This document shows positions 21,992 through 29,120 of a DNA stretch of 31,705 bases, one piece after another. The stretch spans positions 1 through 31,705 of the forward strand of contig CAZNIM010000005.1 in assembly GCA_964573145.1 (NCBI GenBank), given 5' to 3'. Origin of the DNA: PWPS01 sp964573145 (GTDB taxonomy: Bacteria; Patescibacteriota; Minisyncoccia; Minisyncoccales; PWPS01). The stretch's first letter is position 1, and the number at the start of each line of letters is the position of its first letter. Made by a program: the position numbers and the translations under genes. The notes beneath the pieces are model-generated. The model saw nothing but the letters and a program-made list of their open reading frames with translations. It was not told where the DNA came from and made no database searches.

Positions 21992-22995
21992 ATGCACATA
22001 GAGATTCCGGACGGAGTTTTGCCTTTCGCCATCTGGTTCGCCGGATTTGCAATAACCGCAATACTGCTGGTAGTTGCGATTTATTTCGCTAAAAAAGAAG
22101 AAAAAAAGATGCCTCTGGCCGCTCTTTTGGCCGCCTTATCGCTTTTGGTGATGTCGGTTCCTTTGGGGCTGCCGGTCCATATAAATCTGATGGTTTTGGT
22201 CGGAATATTGGTTGGCCCCTTTTGGGCGTTGATAGTCTCTTTCGTGACCAATTCGATACTCGCTTCGGTCGGACACGGAGGAGTTACCGTTATCGGAATA
22301 AATACGATTCTTTTATGGTCTCAAGCTCTTTTCGGGTTTTTGATCTTCAGGACGATTAAGGATTTGGGCGGAAAAAAGAACGGTTTAAAAGCGATTATGG
22401 GAGGGCTGACCGCTTTTTTCAGCCTCTTTCTTTCTTTCAGCTTGCTCGCCGGTCTTGTTTTTGCCGTTAATCTAAATCCGGACGAGGTTCTTATTCATGA
22501 TCACAGTCATGATCATCACAGCCACGATCATGAAGACGAGCATTATGAAGAGCATCATGACGAAGACGAACACTATGAAGATCATCATGATGAAGACGAG
22601 CATCACGAAGATCACCATGACGAAGAACATCACGAAGACGAGCATCACGAAGATCACCATGACGAAGAACATCACGAAGACGAGCATCNNNNNNNNNNNN
22701 NNNNNNNNNNNNNNNNNNNNNNNNNNNNNNNNNNNNNNNNNNNNNNNNNNNNNNNNNNNNNNNNNNNNNNNNNNNNNNNNNNNNNNNNGAAGACGAGCAT
22801 CACGAAGATCACCATGACGAAGAACATCACGAAGACGAGCATCACGGAGCTCATGACTACTATAGTGAAGAGCTTTCCGTCGGTGGCTTTTTAGCAGTCG
22901 CTCTCCCTCTTTTCCTTTACGCGGCGATAATAGAAGCGATAATAGTCGCCTTGGTAATAGGATTTTTGCAAAAAAGTAGACCCGATCTTTTATGA
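21992..22995 (+). CDS. cbiM: CbiM/NikM-type ECF metal-binding component with a His-rich repeat, interrupted by an assembly gap
   Basis: The start MHIEIPDGVLPFA and the segment VHINLMVLVGILVGPFWAL then GHGGVTVIGINT match the CbiM/NikM substrate-binding subunit of cobalt/nickel ECF transporters. In NikM the metal is held by Met1, His2 and a later His; here M1, H2 and H63 fit. About residue 170 an outward loop begins that is almost only His, Asp and Glu, built from a 14-residue unit (EDEHHEDHHDEEHH). A final membrane helix and QKSRPDLL end the protein at TGA 22995. The 100-N gap breaks the literal reading frame, and a naive translation ends falsely at 22894. Restoring the repeat period restores the frame. 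Substrate could be Co, Ni or another transition metal. The stop overlaps the cbiQ start (ATGA). Confidence 0.88.
22592..22845 (+). repeat. 42-bp tandem repeat encoding a His/Asp/Glu metal-binding loop
   Basis: Identical 42-bp units lie at 22592-22633, 22634-22675 and 22789-22830. Partial units lie at 22676-22688 and 22831-22845. More degenerate His-rich repeats precede them from about 22500. The unit encodes EDEHHEDHHDEEHH. Copy number is unknown because the gap falls inside the array. Confidence 0.93.
22689..22788. other. Assembly gap (100 N)
   Basis: Exactly 100 N, a common placeholder for a gap of unknown size. The left flank stops 13 bases into the 42-bp unit and the right flank starts at unit base 1, so the true missing length should be 29 + 42k bases. 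Confidence 0.95.
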
Positions 22996-23675
22996 CCGGA
23001 ATCGGACTGGCCGATTATTACGCAAGTAAAGAAGGTGCATTTCAAAAAATGTCAGCTTATTCCAAGCTGATATTTTTTGTATCTTTTTTATTCGTAACGA
23101 TATCAGCGGAAAATTACCTATTTCCGGGAGCGGTTTTCGTTACGGTTTTTATCTTCGGAGTCGGAACCGGGTTGCCGGTTCGCAAGATGTTGATGTGGGC
23201 TTTTTTCCCCGCTTTTTTCGCTTCCTTTTTCGCTTTCAGTCAATTGGTGGCCGGGTTCGGATTTCCGATTATCTTTTTGGTTAGAGCTTATGTTGCCGCT
23301 TATTTGGCTCTTTTTTACACCTTTACCACCCCTTACTTTGAAACTTTTACCATATTTTCAAAAGTAAGTCCTTTTTTGGCGACGGTTCTATTTTTTACTT
23401 ATCGCTACTTCTTTTTATTTTTGGATATCGTTAAAAATAAGACGACGATGGTAAAAGTCAGAGGAGGAAGCGAAAGAAGGTTCGTTTCGGCCGGAAAGAT
23501 TGTCGGGTTCTTGGTTTTGGAGATGATCGATCGAGCGGAAAGGATATATTCGGCCTTGAAAATAAGAGGTTTCAGAGGAAGAATTTTTTACAGCTCAAAA
23601 AAGAAAATGGGACGCTCTGATTTGGCATTACTTATCTTTACTTTATTATTCGTTATTACATCAAAGATAATATGA
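22992..23675 (+). CDS. cbiQ: CbiQ/EcfT-type transmembrane component of the ECF transporter
   Basis: The 227-residue protein has about five hydrophobic segments and the two coupling-helix motifs of EcfT proteins, KVRGGSERR and ALKIRGFRGR (Ala/Val-x-x-Arg-Gly pattern). These link the membrane part to the ATPase. The position between the CbiM-like and CbiO-like genes, with ATGA overlaps on both sides, identifies it as CbiQ. It transmits ATP-driven movement to the metal-binding subunit. Length is normal for the family, and nothing is missing by eye. Confidence 0.88.
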   Translation: MTGIGLADYYASKEGAFQKMSAYSKLIFFVSFLFVTISAENYLFPGAVFVTVFIFGVGTGLPVRKMLMWAFFPAFFASFFAFSQLVAGFGFPIIFLVRAYVAAYLALFYTFTTPYFETFTIFSKVSPFLATVLFFTYRYFFLFLDIVKNKTTMVKVRGGSERRFVSAGKIVGFLVLEMIDRAERIYSALKIRGFRGRIFYSSKKKMGRSDLALLIFTLLFVITSKII

Positions 23676-24391
23676 AAAAGGAACTGGCCAAACTTCACTG
23701 TGTAAAGCATAAATATCCGGATGAAACCGAGGTTTCGGCTTGCGGTCTCGAGTTCGTCGTCAGAGAGGGAGAAAAAGTCGCTCTGGTCGGAGGTAACGGA
23801 TCCGGAAAAACAACTTTAATACTTCATCTATTGGGCATTTTGAATCCGACTGAAGGAGAAGTCTCTCTTTTGGGAGTCGATCCGGCAAAAGACTTTTCAA
23901 AAGTCGGAAAAAGCGTCGGAGCGGTAATGCAGAGAGTGGACGATCAATTGGTCGGACCGACGGCTATCGATGACGTTAAGTTTTCTCTTTTGAATTACGG
24001 AATGAGTGAGAAAGAAGCCGAAAAGAGAGCTGAAGAAACGATGAGATCGTTGGGGATTTACGAGATTAAGGATAAGGTAATTCATTATCTTTCCGGAGGG
24101 CAAAAAAAGAGAGTGGCGATTGCCGGAGCTTTGGCGCTACACCCCAAAATATTGATTCTGGATGAAGCTTTCAATCAAATTGATCCGGAAGGATTGAAAA
24201 AAGTGGTGGAGACGATAGAGCGACTTTGCAGAGATAAAAAGATGGCGGTCGTTATGGCGGTCAGTAATCGTGAAGATTTGGAGTATTTTGAGAAGATATT
24301 TCTTTTAAAAGAAGGAAAAATAAAGTTTGCCGGAAGCAAAGAAGAATTTTTAAGTTCCGGAATAGATGATCAGTTTTGTAGCCATCCTTAG
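23672..24391 (+). CDS. cbiO: CbiO/EcfA-type ATP-binding subunit with an altered H-loop
   Basis: The 239-residue ABC ATPase has Walker A GGNGSGKTT (40-48), a Q-loop region MQRVDDQLVGPTAIDDV typical of ECF ATPases, signature LSGGQ (140-144) and Walker B LILDEAF with D164 and E165. The H-loop, usually a Thr-His-Asp type motif, reads AVSNRED (196-202), so the switch histidine seems replaced, probably by N199. The family normally needs this histidine for full hydrolysis. Only one ATPase gene is present; Co/Ni ECF systems commonly use a CbiO homodimer. The start overlaps cbiQ by 4 bases, and a terminator follows the stop. Confidence 0.92.
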   Translation: MKKELAKLHCVKHKYPDETEVSACGLEFVVREGEKVALVGGNGSGKTTLILHLLGILNPTEGEVSLLGVDPAKDFSKVGKSVGAVMQRVDDQLVGPTAIDDVKFSLLNYGMSEKEAEKRAEETMRSLGIYEIKDKVIHYLSGGQKKRVAIAGALALHPKILILDEAFNQIDPEGLKKVVETIERLCRDKKMAVVMAVSNREDLEYFEKIFLLKEGKIKFAGSKEEFLSSGIDDQFCSHP

Positions 24392-24404
24392 AGAAATAAA
24401 AAAA

Positions 24405-24430
24405 GAAAACCGCCGATGAGGCGGTTTTTT
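24405..24430. terminator. Bidirectional terminator between cbiO and tRNA-Gly
   Basis: Stem AAAACCGCC / GGCGGTTTT around GATGA has a T run on the right and an A run on the left. It can end both the plus-strand cbi transcript and the minus-strand tRNA-Gly transcript. Confidence 0.85.
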
Positions 24431-24434
24431 TATT

Positions 24435-24508
24435 TGGAGCGGGTGATGGGACTCGAACCCACATAACTGGCTTGGAAGGCCAGGGCTCTGCCGTTGAGCT
24501 ACACCCGC
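24435..24508 (-). tRNA. tRNA-Gly (anticodon TCC), CCA encoded
   Basis: The acceptor stem is GCGGGTG / CACCCGC. Anticodon stem CTGGC / GCCAG encloses loop CTTCCAA (anticodon TCC). Discriminator T is followed by a genomic CCA (24437-24435). It is the only one of the five tRNA genes with CCA encoded. Confidence 0.95.
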
Positions 24509-24524
24509 AACTCTTACACTATAA

Positions 24525-24553
24525 ATGATAAGTAAATAAGTTCAAGCTGTCAA
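24525..24553 (-). promoter_or_regulatory. Promoter of tRNA-Gly
   Basis: On the minus strand TTGACA (24553-24548), a 17-base spacer and TATCAT (24530-24525) precede the tRNA by 16 bases. The -35 lies just 3' of tRNA-Pro(TGG), so the two tRNAs can be transcribed separately. Confidence 0.5.
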
Positions 24554-24560
24554 TAAAGTG

Positions 24561-24633
24561 TCGGGGCACTCGGATTCGAACCGAGAATCACTCGCTCCCA
24601 AAGCGAGCATGTTAGCCGTTACACCATGCCCCG
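24561..24633 (-). tRNA. tRNA-Pro (anticodon TGG)
   Basis: The acceptor stem is CGGGGCA / TGCCCCG with C1-G72. Anticodon stem CTCGC / GCGAG encloses loop TTTGGGA (anticodon TGG). Discriminator is A and CCA is not encoded. Its D arm and 3' flank match tRNA-Pro(CGG). Confidence 0.95.
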
Positions 24634-24645
24634 AAAAGTAGCTAA

Positions 24646-24674
24646 ATAATAACACTAAAATAAAGGTTGGTCAA
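24646..24674 (-). promoter_or_regulatory. Promoter of tRNA-Pro(TGG)
   Basis: On the minus strand TTGACC (24674-24669), a 17-base spacer and TATTAT (24651-24646) point to the tRNA. The -35 overlaps the -35 of the divergent 5' nuclease promoter. Confidence 0.6.
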
Positions 24675-24695
24675 ACGATTGGCTTGTGATAAAAT
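24667..24695 (+). promoter_or_regulatory. Promoter of the 5' nuclease gene
   Basis: TTGGTC (24667-24672), a 17-base spacer and TAAAAT (24690-24695) lie 25 bases before ATG 24721. The shared sequence TTGGTCAA provides a -35 in both directions. Confidence 0.5.
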
Positions 24696-24720
24696 TATTC
24701 AAGATTTTATTTTAACGATT

Positions 24721-25596
24721 ATGAAAAAAATACTACTTATCGATAGCAACGCTTTAATTTACAGATCTTATCACGCTCTTCCTCCTTTAAAAAAAGACGG
24801 GAAGCTGGTTAATGCCGCCTACGGATTTTTTTCAATTTTGAGTAAGGTTTTGGATGATGAGAAGCCGGATTACGTTGCCGCCGCTTTCGACAGAAAAGAG
24901 AAGACTTTTCGTCATGATATTTTTGAGGATTATAAAGCTCAACGACCGGAGATGCCGGAAGATCTGGTTTCTCAATTACCGATAATAAAAAGAGGTTTGG
25001 AAAGCTTTGGAATTCCGATTTTTGAAGAGAAAGGGTACGAAGCCGACGATATAATCGCCACTCTGGCTGAAAAATTAAAAGACGAAAAAGAAGTAGTTGT
25101 CTTAAGTGGGGACAGAGATCTTCTTCAGCTGGTAGATAAAAAAGTGACGGTCAGGTCTCCTGGTAGAGGAATAAAAAAAATGATAAACTTCGACAAGGAC
25201 AAGGTTGTTGAAAAATACGGAGTCTCTCCGGAGCTGTTTGTAGATTACAAAGCTCTAAGAGGAGATCCTTCAGATAATATTCCGGGAATAGAAGGAATAG
25301 GGAAAAAGAGAGCTAAAGATTTGGTTTCAAAACATGGAACGATAGAAGAGATATATGCGAACCTGGACAACCTTAAAGAAGCTCAACGCAGACGCCTGGA
25401 GGGAAAAGAGAAAGAAGCTCTTCTGAGTAAAAAACTCGTTACTTTAAAGCGAGATATGGATATCGACGTCGATTCGGAAGAGTGTCAACTTAGACCCGGA
25501 AAAGAGAAGGTCGAGTTTTTTGAAGAGCTTAACTTTAAAACTTTGGCGGCCAGATACCGAAAAAAGGAGGATTCACAAATGAAATTAGAATTATAA
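24721..25596 (+). CDS. Stand-alone PolA-type 5'-3' exonuclease (flap endonuclease)
   Basis: From ATG 24721 the protein has 291 residues and matches only the N-terminal 5' nuclease domain of DNA polymerase I. The metal-binding residues stand in LLIDSNALIYR, GYEADDIIATLA and VVLSGDRDLLQLV, and GDPSDNIPGIEGIGKKRA is the helix-hairpin-helix DNA-binding motif. The polymerase domain is absent: the frame stops where the 3'-5' exonuclease-like domain would begin. Such enzymes remove RNA primers and flaps in replication and repair. The polymerase may be encoded elsewhere. The frame is open to 24667, but those codons cross the promoter. The sensor gene follows after 10 bases. Confidence 0.92.
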   Translation: MKKILLIDSNALIYRSYHALPPLKKDGKLVNAAYGFFSILSKVLDDEKPDYVAAAFDRKEKTFRHDIFEDYKAQRPEMPEDLVSQLPIIKRGLESFGIPIFEEKGYEADDIIATLAEKLKDEKEVVVLSGDRDLLQLVDKKVTVRSPGRGIKKMINFDKDKVVEKYGVSPELFVDYKALRGDPSDNIPGIEGIGKKRAKDLVSKHGTIEEIYANLDNLKEAQRRRLEGKEKEALLSKKLVTLKRDMDIDVDSEECQLRPGKEKVEFFEELNFKTLAARYRKKEDSQMKLEL

Positions 25597-25606
25597 AAAG
25601 TAGCTG

Positions 25607-26545
25607 ATGAAAAAGAGTATTTTCAGCAGAATATTCGGAGCCATAATATTTGTCTCCTTTATTGCCATTCTTATTGTTTCCGGATTCAATCTCTCCGATC
25701 AAATCGGAAACTATCATCAAGTTTTGGTGACCGAAAAGATGAACTCTTTACAGTTGCTTAGAGAAATATCTCATCAAGAGGAGGGTTTACGGGAAGAAGT
25801 TTTTGATGAAATTGCAAGTGACCGAGAGGTCTTGTTTTTGTGGGTAGCGGACGAAGAAGGAAAATTGATTTATTCGAGCAACGGTGAAGACAAGGGAAAA
25901 GTGATCGAAGATGAGTTTTTAAACGTTAGAGATTCAAGTAGAAGAGATGCAATTTACAGAGAGAGAAAGATCGAAGTGGTCGGTGTCCCGATTGTTGACG
26001 ATGAAGGAGAAAGATTGACGGCAATTGCCGGAGTGGGAATCCCACCCGCTTCTTCTTTTATAATTTCGGTAACCAGAAGGGGTCTTTTCGTTTTACTTTT
26101 AGCCGCTTTAATGTCGGTCTTTTTGGCTTTGGGTCTGACCGAAAGAATAATAAAGCCGCTTTTGGAATTGAAAAAGATGATTTACCACATCAGAGACGGA
26201 AGCATGGACAAGAAGGTGGAGATCGAAACCGGAGATGAAATTGAAGAGATCGGTAAAGAATTCAACGAGATGGTCGATGAGCTGAAAAGAAGCCATGAAG
26301 AATTGGAAGAAGCTCGGCAGATTTTGGAAATTAAAGTTAGAGCCAGAACCAGAGAGCTCGAAGAGTTGAATGAAAGCTTGGAGGACAAAGTTAGTGCGAG
26401 AACCGAAGAGTATCAGCGAAAAGTGGAAGAGTTGGAGAAGTTTCACAAACTAACCGTCGGTAGAGAAAAAAAGATGATCGAGTTGAAAGAAGAAAATAAA
26501 AAACTAAGAGAAGAGATTGAAAAGTTAAAAAATAAAAATGATTAG
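25607..26545 (+). CDS. Membrane sensor protein with HAMP domain, no kinase domain
   Basis: The 312-residue protein has a first membrane helix (about 9-26) and an outer sensory region of ~125 residues with a Cache-like stretch (FLWVADEEGKLIYS). A second helix (155-177), a HAMP domain (178-230, with P184) and a coiled coil follow. It ends with the linker ELEKFHKLTVGREKKMIELK (276-294 region). There is no histidine kinase or methyl-accepting domain. The next gene overlaps its last 8 bases and carries a PAS domain with the same linker motif, and the third carries the kinase. The three probably act as one sensor complex in which this protein receives the outside signal. An alternative is a sensor that lost its output by frameshift; the clean overlaps argue against it. 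Confidence 0.8.
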   Translation: MKKSIFSRIFGAIIFVSFIAILIVSGFNLSDQIGNYHQVLVTEKMNSLQLLREISHQEEGLREEVFDEIASDREVLFLWVADEEGKLIYSSNGEDKGKVIEDEFLNVRDSSRRDAIYRERKIEVVGVPIVDDEGERLTAIAGVGIPPASSFIISVTRRGLFVLLLAALMSVFLALGLTERIIKPLLELKKMIYHIRDGSMDKKVEIETGDEIEEIGKEFNEMVDELKRSHEELEEARQILEIKVRARTRELEELNESLEDKVSARTEEYQRKVEELEKFHKLTVGREKKMIELKEENKKLREEIEKLKNKND

Positions 26546-27065
26546 TGAAAACCAGCTTTCCAAAGAGTTTTTTGAAGAATTTTTAAACTTTATTCCCGTT
26601 TCAATAATTTTGGTGGATGAAGAGGATTATATTTTTGGAGTTAACAAAGGCTTGGAAAAGTTATCCGGCTACAAGAGACACGAACTCGTCGATGACAAGA
26701 TAGAAAAGATTTTCACTGAAAAAGATATTGAGAAGCTGCGAAGAGAAGTTTCCAGGGAAGAGATAGCCTTAATGGGAAAAGAGAAGAAGGTCAAGGTGGA
26801 AGCATTCAGTGAGAAATTCAGCGGAGGGATCTTTATCGCCCTTTCCGATTTGGACAGAGCCAAGCAGATGGAGAAAGAGATGGAAGAAAAGGTGAAAGAA
26901 CTGGAAAGATTTAACAGATTGGCGACCGGAAGAGAGTTAAGAATGGTGGAGCTGAAGAGAGACAAAAAGAAGTTGGAAGAAAGAAACGACAGCTTGGAGA
27001 CAAAATTAAAAGAGGCAAAAAGAGAGCTTGAAAAATTAAAAAAGAAGAATGGAAACGAGGGATAA
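26538..27065 (+). CDS. PAS-domain protein with coiled-coil linker, no kinase domain
   Basis: The 175-residue protein has one PAS domain (about 12-105, with VDEEDYIFGVNKGLEKLSG and FIALSDLD), then a coiled coil carrying ELERFNRLATGRELRMVELK (121-140). No catalytic domain is present. PAS domains bind ligands or mediate dimer signalling, and the GRE linker is a motif seen between sensory and kinase parts of hybrid sensors. ATG overlaps the previous stop (ATGATTAG), and the next gene starts 17 bases before this one ends, so the three genes are translationally coupled. All three use different frames. It is likely a middle module of a split sensor kinase. Confidence 0.78.
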   Translation: MISENQLSKEFFEEFLNFIPVSIILVDEEDYIFGVNKGLEKLSGYKRHELVDDKIEKIFTEKDIEKLRREVSREEIALMGKEKKVKVEAFSEKFSGGIFIALSDLDRAKQMEKEMEEKVKELERFNRLATGRELRMVELKRDKKKLEERNDSLETKLKEAKRELEKLKKKNGNEG

Positions 27066-28668
27066 AAAAGATGATAAAATAGAAGATTTGGAAGATTTCA
27101 GAAGGTATATCCAGGAACTGAACAGGTTTTTGCCGATAGCTTTTTGTGTGGTCAATCCGCTCAATTATGTTTTGGAAGTGAATAAGTTTTTTCAAAATCT
27201 TTTCGGCTGCGACAAGGTTGAAGCGGTCGGCATGGAGATGAGCGATCTTTTTTTGGAAAAACTGGAGCTGGAAGATTTTATTAAAAGAGTTCGGCAAACG
27301 GATGAAAGATTGGAGCGGGAATTCACCTTAATAACCAAAAAGGGAAAGCCGGTTCCGGCAAGAGTGGCCGCTTTGGCCAGAAAATCGGAAGATGAGGACT
27401 TTTCCGGATATCTCTTTACGATTGCCGACATAACCAAAGAAAAGGAGATTGAGCGAAAGATGGAGGCCGAGTTGAGAGAAAAGACCGCCGAACTGAAAAA
27501 GAGAGCTAGTCAAATGGAAGATTCTCGGTCCGCCCTGATAAATATTTTGGAGGACGTAGACAGGTCTTATAAAGAGGCGGAAAAAGAAAGAATAAAAACG
27601 GCGGCGATTATTGAAAACTTCATAGACGGAATGTTGTTTTTCAATTCGGATAACCTTTTAAGCATCATAAACCCCAAGGCGGAAGACTTTTTTCAAGTAA
27701 AAAGGAGCGATATTGTCGGCAGAAAGATAACCGATATTTCCACCGATTCGAGGATCGGAGAGTTGGTTGATTTTATAACCGATGACGATAAAGACGAGAT
27801 AATAGATATCTTCAGAGAAGAGCTCAAGTTTAATGAAGATTTTTATTTGGAAATTACAACAACCAAGATTAAAGAAGAGGACGGTCTTCTGGGAGTTTTG
27901 GTTCATGCTCACGACATAACCAGAGAAAAGAGGATAGAGAGAATAAAGAGTGAGTTCGTTTCGGTGGCCGCCCACCAATTGAGAACTCCCCTTTCGGGAA
28001 TAAAATGGACCTTGGAGACGTTTTTGGAAGAGGTTACTGAAGAAGAAGATAAGTTGACTGAAGATGAAATTTCTTTAATCAAAAAGACATATGACGCCAA
28101 CGAACGAATGGTTCGCTTGGTGAATGATCTTTTGAATGTGAGCAGGATTGAAGAAGGAAGATATATTTACGAGCCGGAGCCGGTTGATATTTTTGAATTG
28201 ATAAGTCCGATTCTTGAGGAACATAAAGAAATTATTGATGAAAAAGAAGGGCTCGAGTTGAGAATGGAAAAGACGGAAGAAAATATTCCGCGAGTGGAGG
28301 TTGACATAGAAAAGATGAGAGTCGTTCTTCAAAACTTGATTGATAACGCGGTAAAGTACACCGATGAAGGTCAGGTGGTAGTAAAAGTGGAAAGGAGAGC
28401 CGACAAGCTTAAGATATCGGTTAAAGATGACGGTATAGGAATTCCTCAAGAACAGCAAGAAAGATTGTTCAATAAGTTTTTCAGAGCTGAAAACGTAGTC
28501 AGGAAAGATGTCGAAGGTTCGGGATTGGGGCTTTTCATAACCAAAAATATAGTCGAAGCTCACGGGGGAGAGATAGGGTTCGAATCGGTAGAAGGACAGG
28601 GTACGGTCTTCTACTTCACTCTACCGATAAAGAGCTCCGATCCCGAAAATTTCATAAGGAATTTTTAA
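27049..28668 (+). CDS. PAS-PAS sensor histidine kinase
   Basis: This 539-residue soluble kinase has a PAS domain (about 22-135), a coiled-coil linker, a second PAS (about 185-295), a HisKA dimerisation domain with phospho-acceptor H309 in SVAAHQLRTPLSG, and a HATPase domain. The N box is NLIDNAVKYTDEG (near 430), the G1 box DDGIGIP and the G2 box GSGLGLFI. All catalytic boxes are intact, so it should autophosphorylate. There is no membrane segment; membrane input probably comes from the HAMP protein two genes upstream. Two receiver-only proteins follow from their own promoter and are candidate partners. Confidence 0.93.
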   Translation: METRDKKDDKIEDLEDFRRYIQELNRFLPIAFCVVNPLNYVLEVNKFFQNLFGCDKVEAVGMEMSDLFLEKLELEDFIKRVRQTDERLEREFTLITKKGKPVPARVAALARKSEDEDFSGYLFTIADITKEKEIERKMEAELREKTAELKKRASQMEDSRSALINILEDVDRSYKEAEKERIKTAAIIENFIDGMLFFNSDNLLSIINPKAEDFFQVKRSDIVGRKITDISTDSRIGELVDFITDDDKDEIIDIFREELKFNEDFYLEITTTKIKEEDGLLGVLVHAHDITREKRIERIKSEFVSVAAHQLRTPLSGIKWTLETFLEEVTEEEDKLTEDEISLIKKTYDANERMVRLVNDLLNVSRIEEGRYIYEPEPVDIFELISPILEEHKEIIDEKEGLELRMEKTEENIPRVEVDIEKMRVVLQNLIDNAVKYTDEGQVVVKVERRADKLKISVKDDGIGIPQEQQERLFNKFFRAENVVRKDVEGSGLGLFITKNIVEAHGGEIGFESVEGQGTVFYFTLPIKSSDPENFIRNF

Positions 28669-28677
28669 TTAAAAAGT

Positions 28678-28706
28678 TTGACAATTCCCTCTCTGCGATT
28701 TAAAAT
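28678..28706 (+). promoter_or_regulatory. Promoter of the response-regulator, mutM, holA unit
   Basis: TTGACA (28678-28683), a 17-base spacer and TAAAAT (28701-28706) lie between the kinase stop and ATG 28733. The leader of about 20 bases contains AAAGAAAGAG, a possible weak ribosome-binding site. Confidence 0.65.
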
Positions 28707-28732
28707 TAAGGCGCAAGACCAAAGAAAGAGAT

Positions 28733-29101
28733 ATGAAGAAAATTTTGATAGTTGAAGATGAAAGAATAGTTAGAAATCTGGTCAAGAAAAAGCTGGTGGC
28801 CGAGGGCTATGAAGTGGAGTTGGCGGTTGACGGCAAAGACGGGCTTGAGAAGATAGAAGAAGCCGACCCCGACCTCGTTCTTCTTGACATATTGATGCCG
28901 AGAATGAACGGTATAGAGTTTTTGGAAGAGATTAGAAAAATTGAAAAATTCAAAAAGTTACCGGTAATAATAGTTTCCAATTCGGGCCAGCCGGTAGAAA
29001 TAGACAAAGCGAGAAAGCTCGGTGTTGAAGAATGGATAGTGAAAACGGAATTCGACCCTCGAGAAATAATAAAAAAAGTAAACGAACAAGTCGGTAAATA
29101 A
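28733..29101 (+). CDS. Receiver-only response regulator (CheY-like), first of two
   Basis: The 122-residue protein is a lone receiver domain. It has the acidic pocket (VEDE, E8/D9), the phospho-acceptor D52 (LLDILMP), S82 (IIVSNSG) and the conserved K104 (WIVKTEFDP). No DNA-binding or enzyme domain follows. Such proteins act by protein contact or as phosphate shuttles in a relay. It follows the kinase by 64 bases and its own promoter. It resembles the next gene closely, including the unusual ending (K)(T/A)xFxPREIIKK, so the two are paralogs. Confidence 0.92.
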   Translation: MKKILIVEDERIVRNLVKKKLVAEGYEVELAVDGKDGLEKIEEADPDLVLLDILMPRMNGIEFLEEIRKIEKFKKLPVIIVSNSGQPVEIDKARKLGVEEWIVKTEFDPREIIKKVNEQVGK

Positions 29102-29120
29102 TAACCAATCAACCATTAGC

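Noticed and set aside
22500..22850. 42-bp array as a CRISPR or minisatellite outside genes
   Set aside because: It encodes an in-frame His-rich loop of the CbiM-type protein.
21992..22894. CbiM frame ending at 22894
   Set aside because: That end depends on the arbitrary 100-N filler; the repeat phase shows the frame continues to TGA 22995.
24667..24720. Upstream extension of the 5' nuclease gene
   Set aside because: It would begin within the promoter; the family start MKKILLIDSNALIYR is at 24721.
25607..28668. Broken (pseudogene) histidine kinase
   Set aside because: Each piece has its own ATG and full domains, and the overlaps are of the translational-coupling type; read data would settle it.
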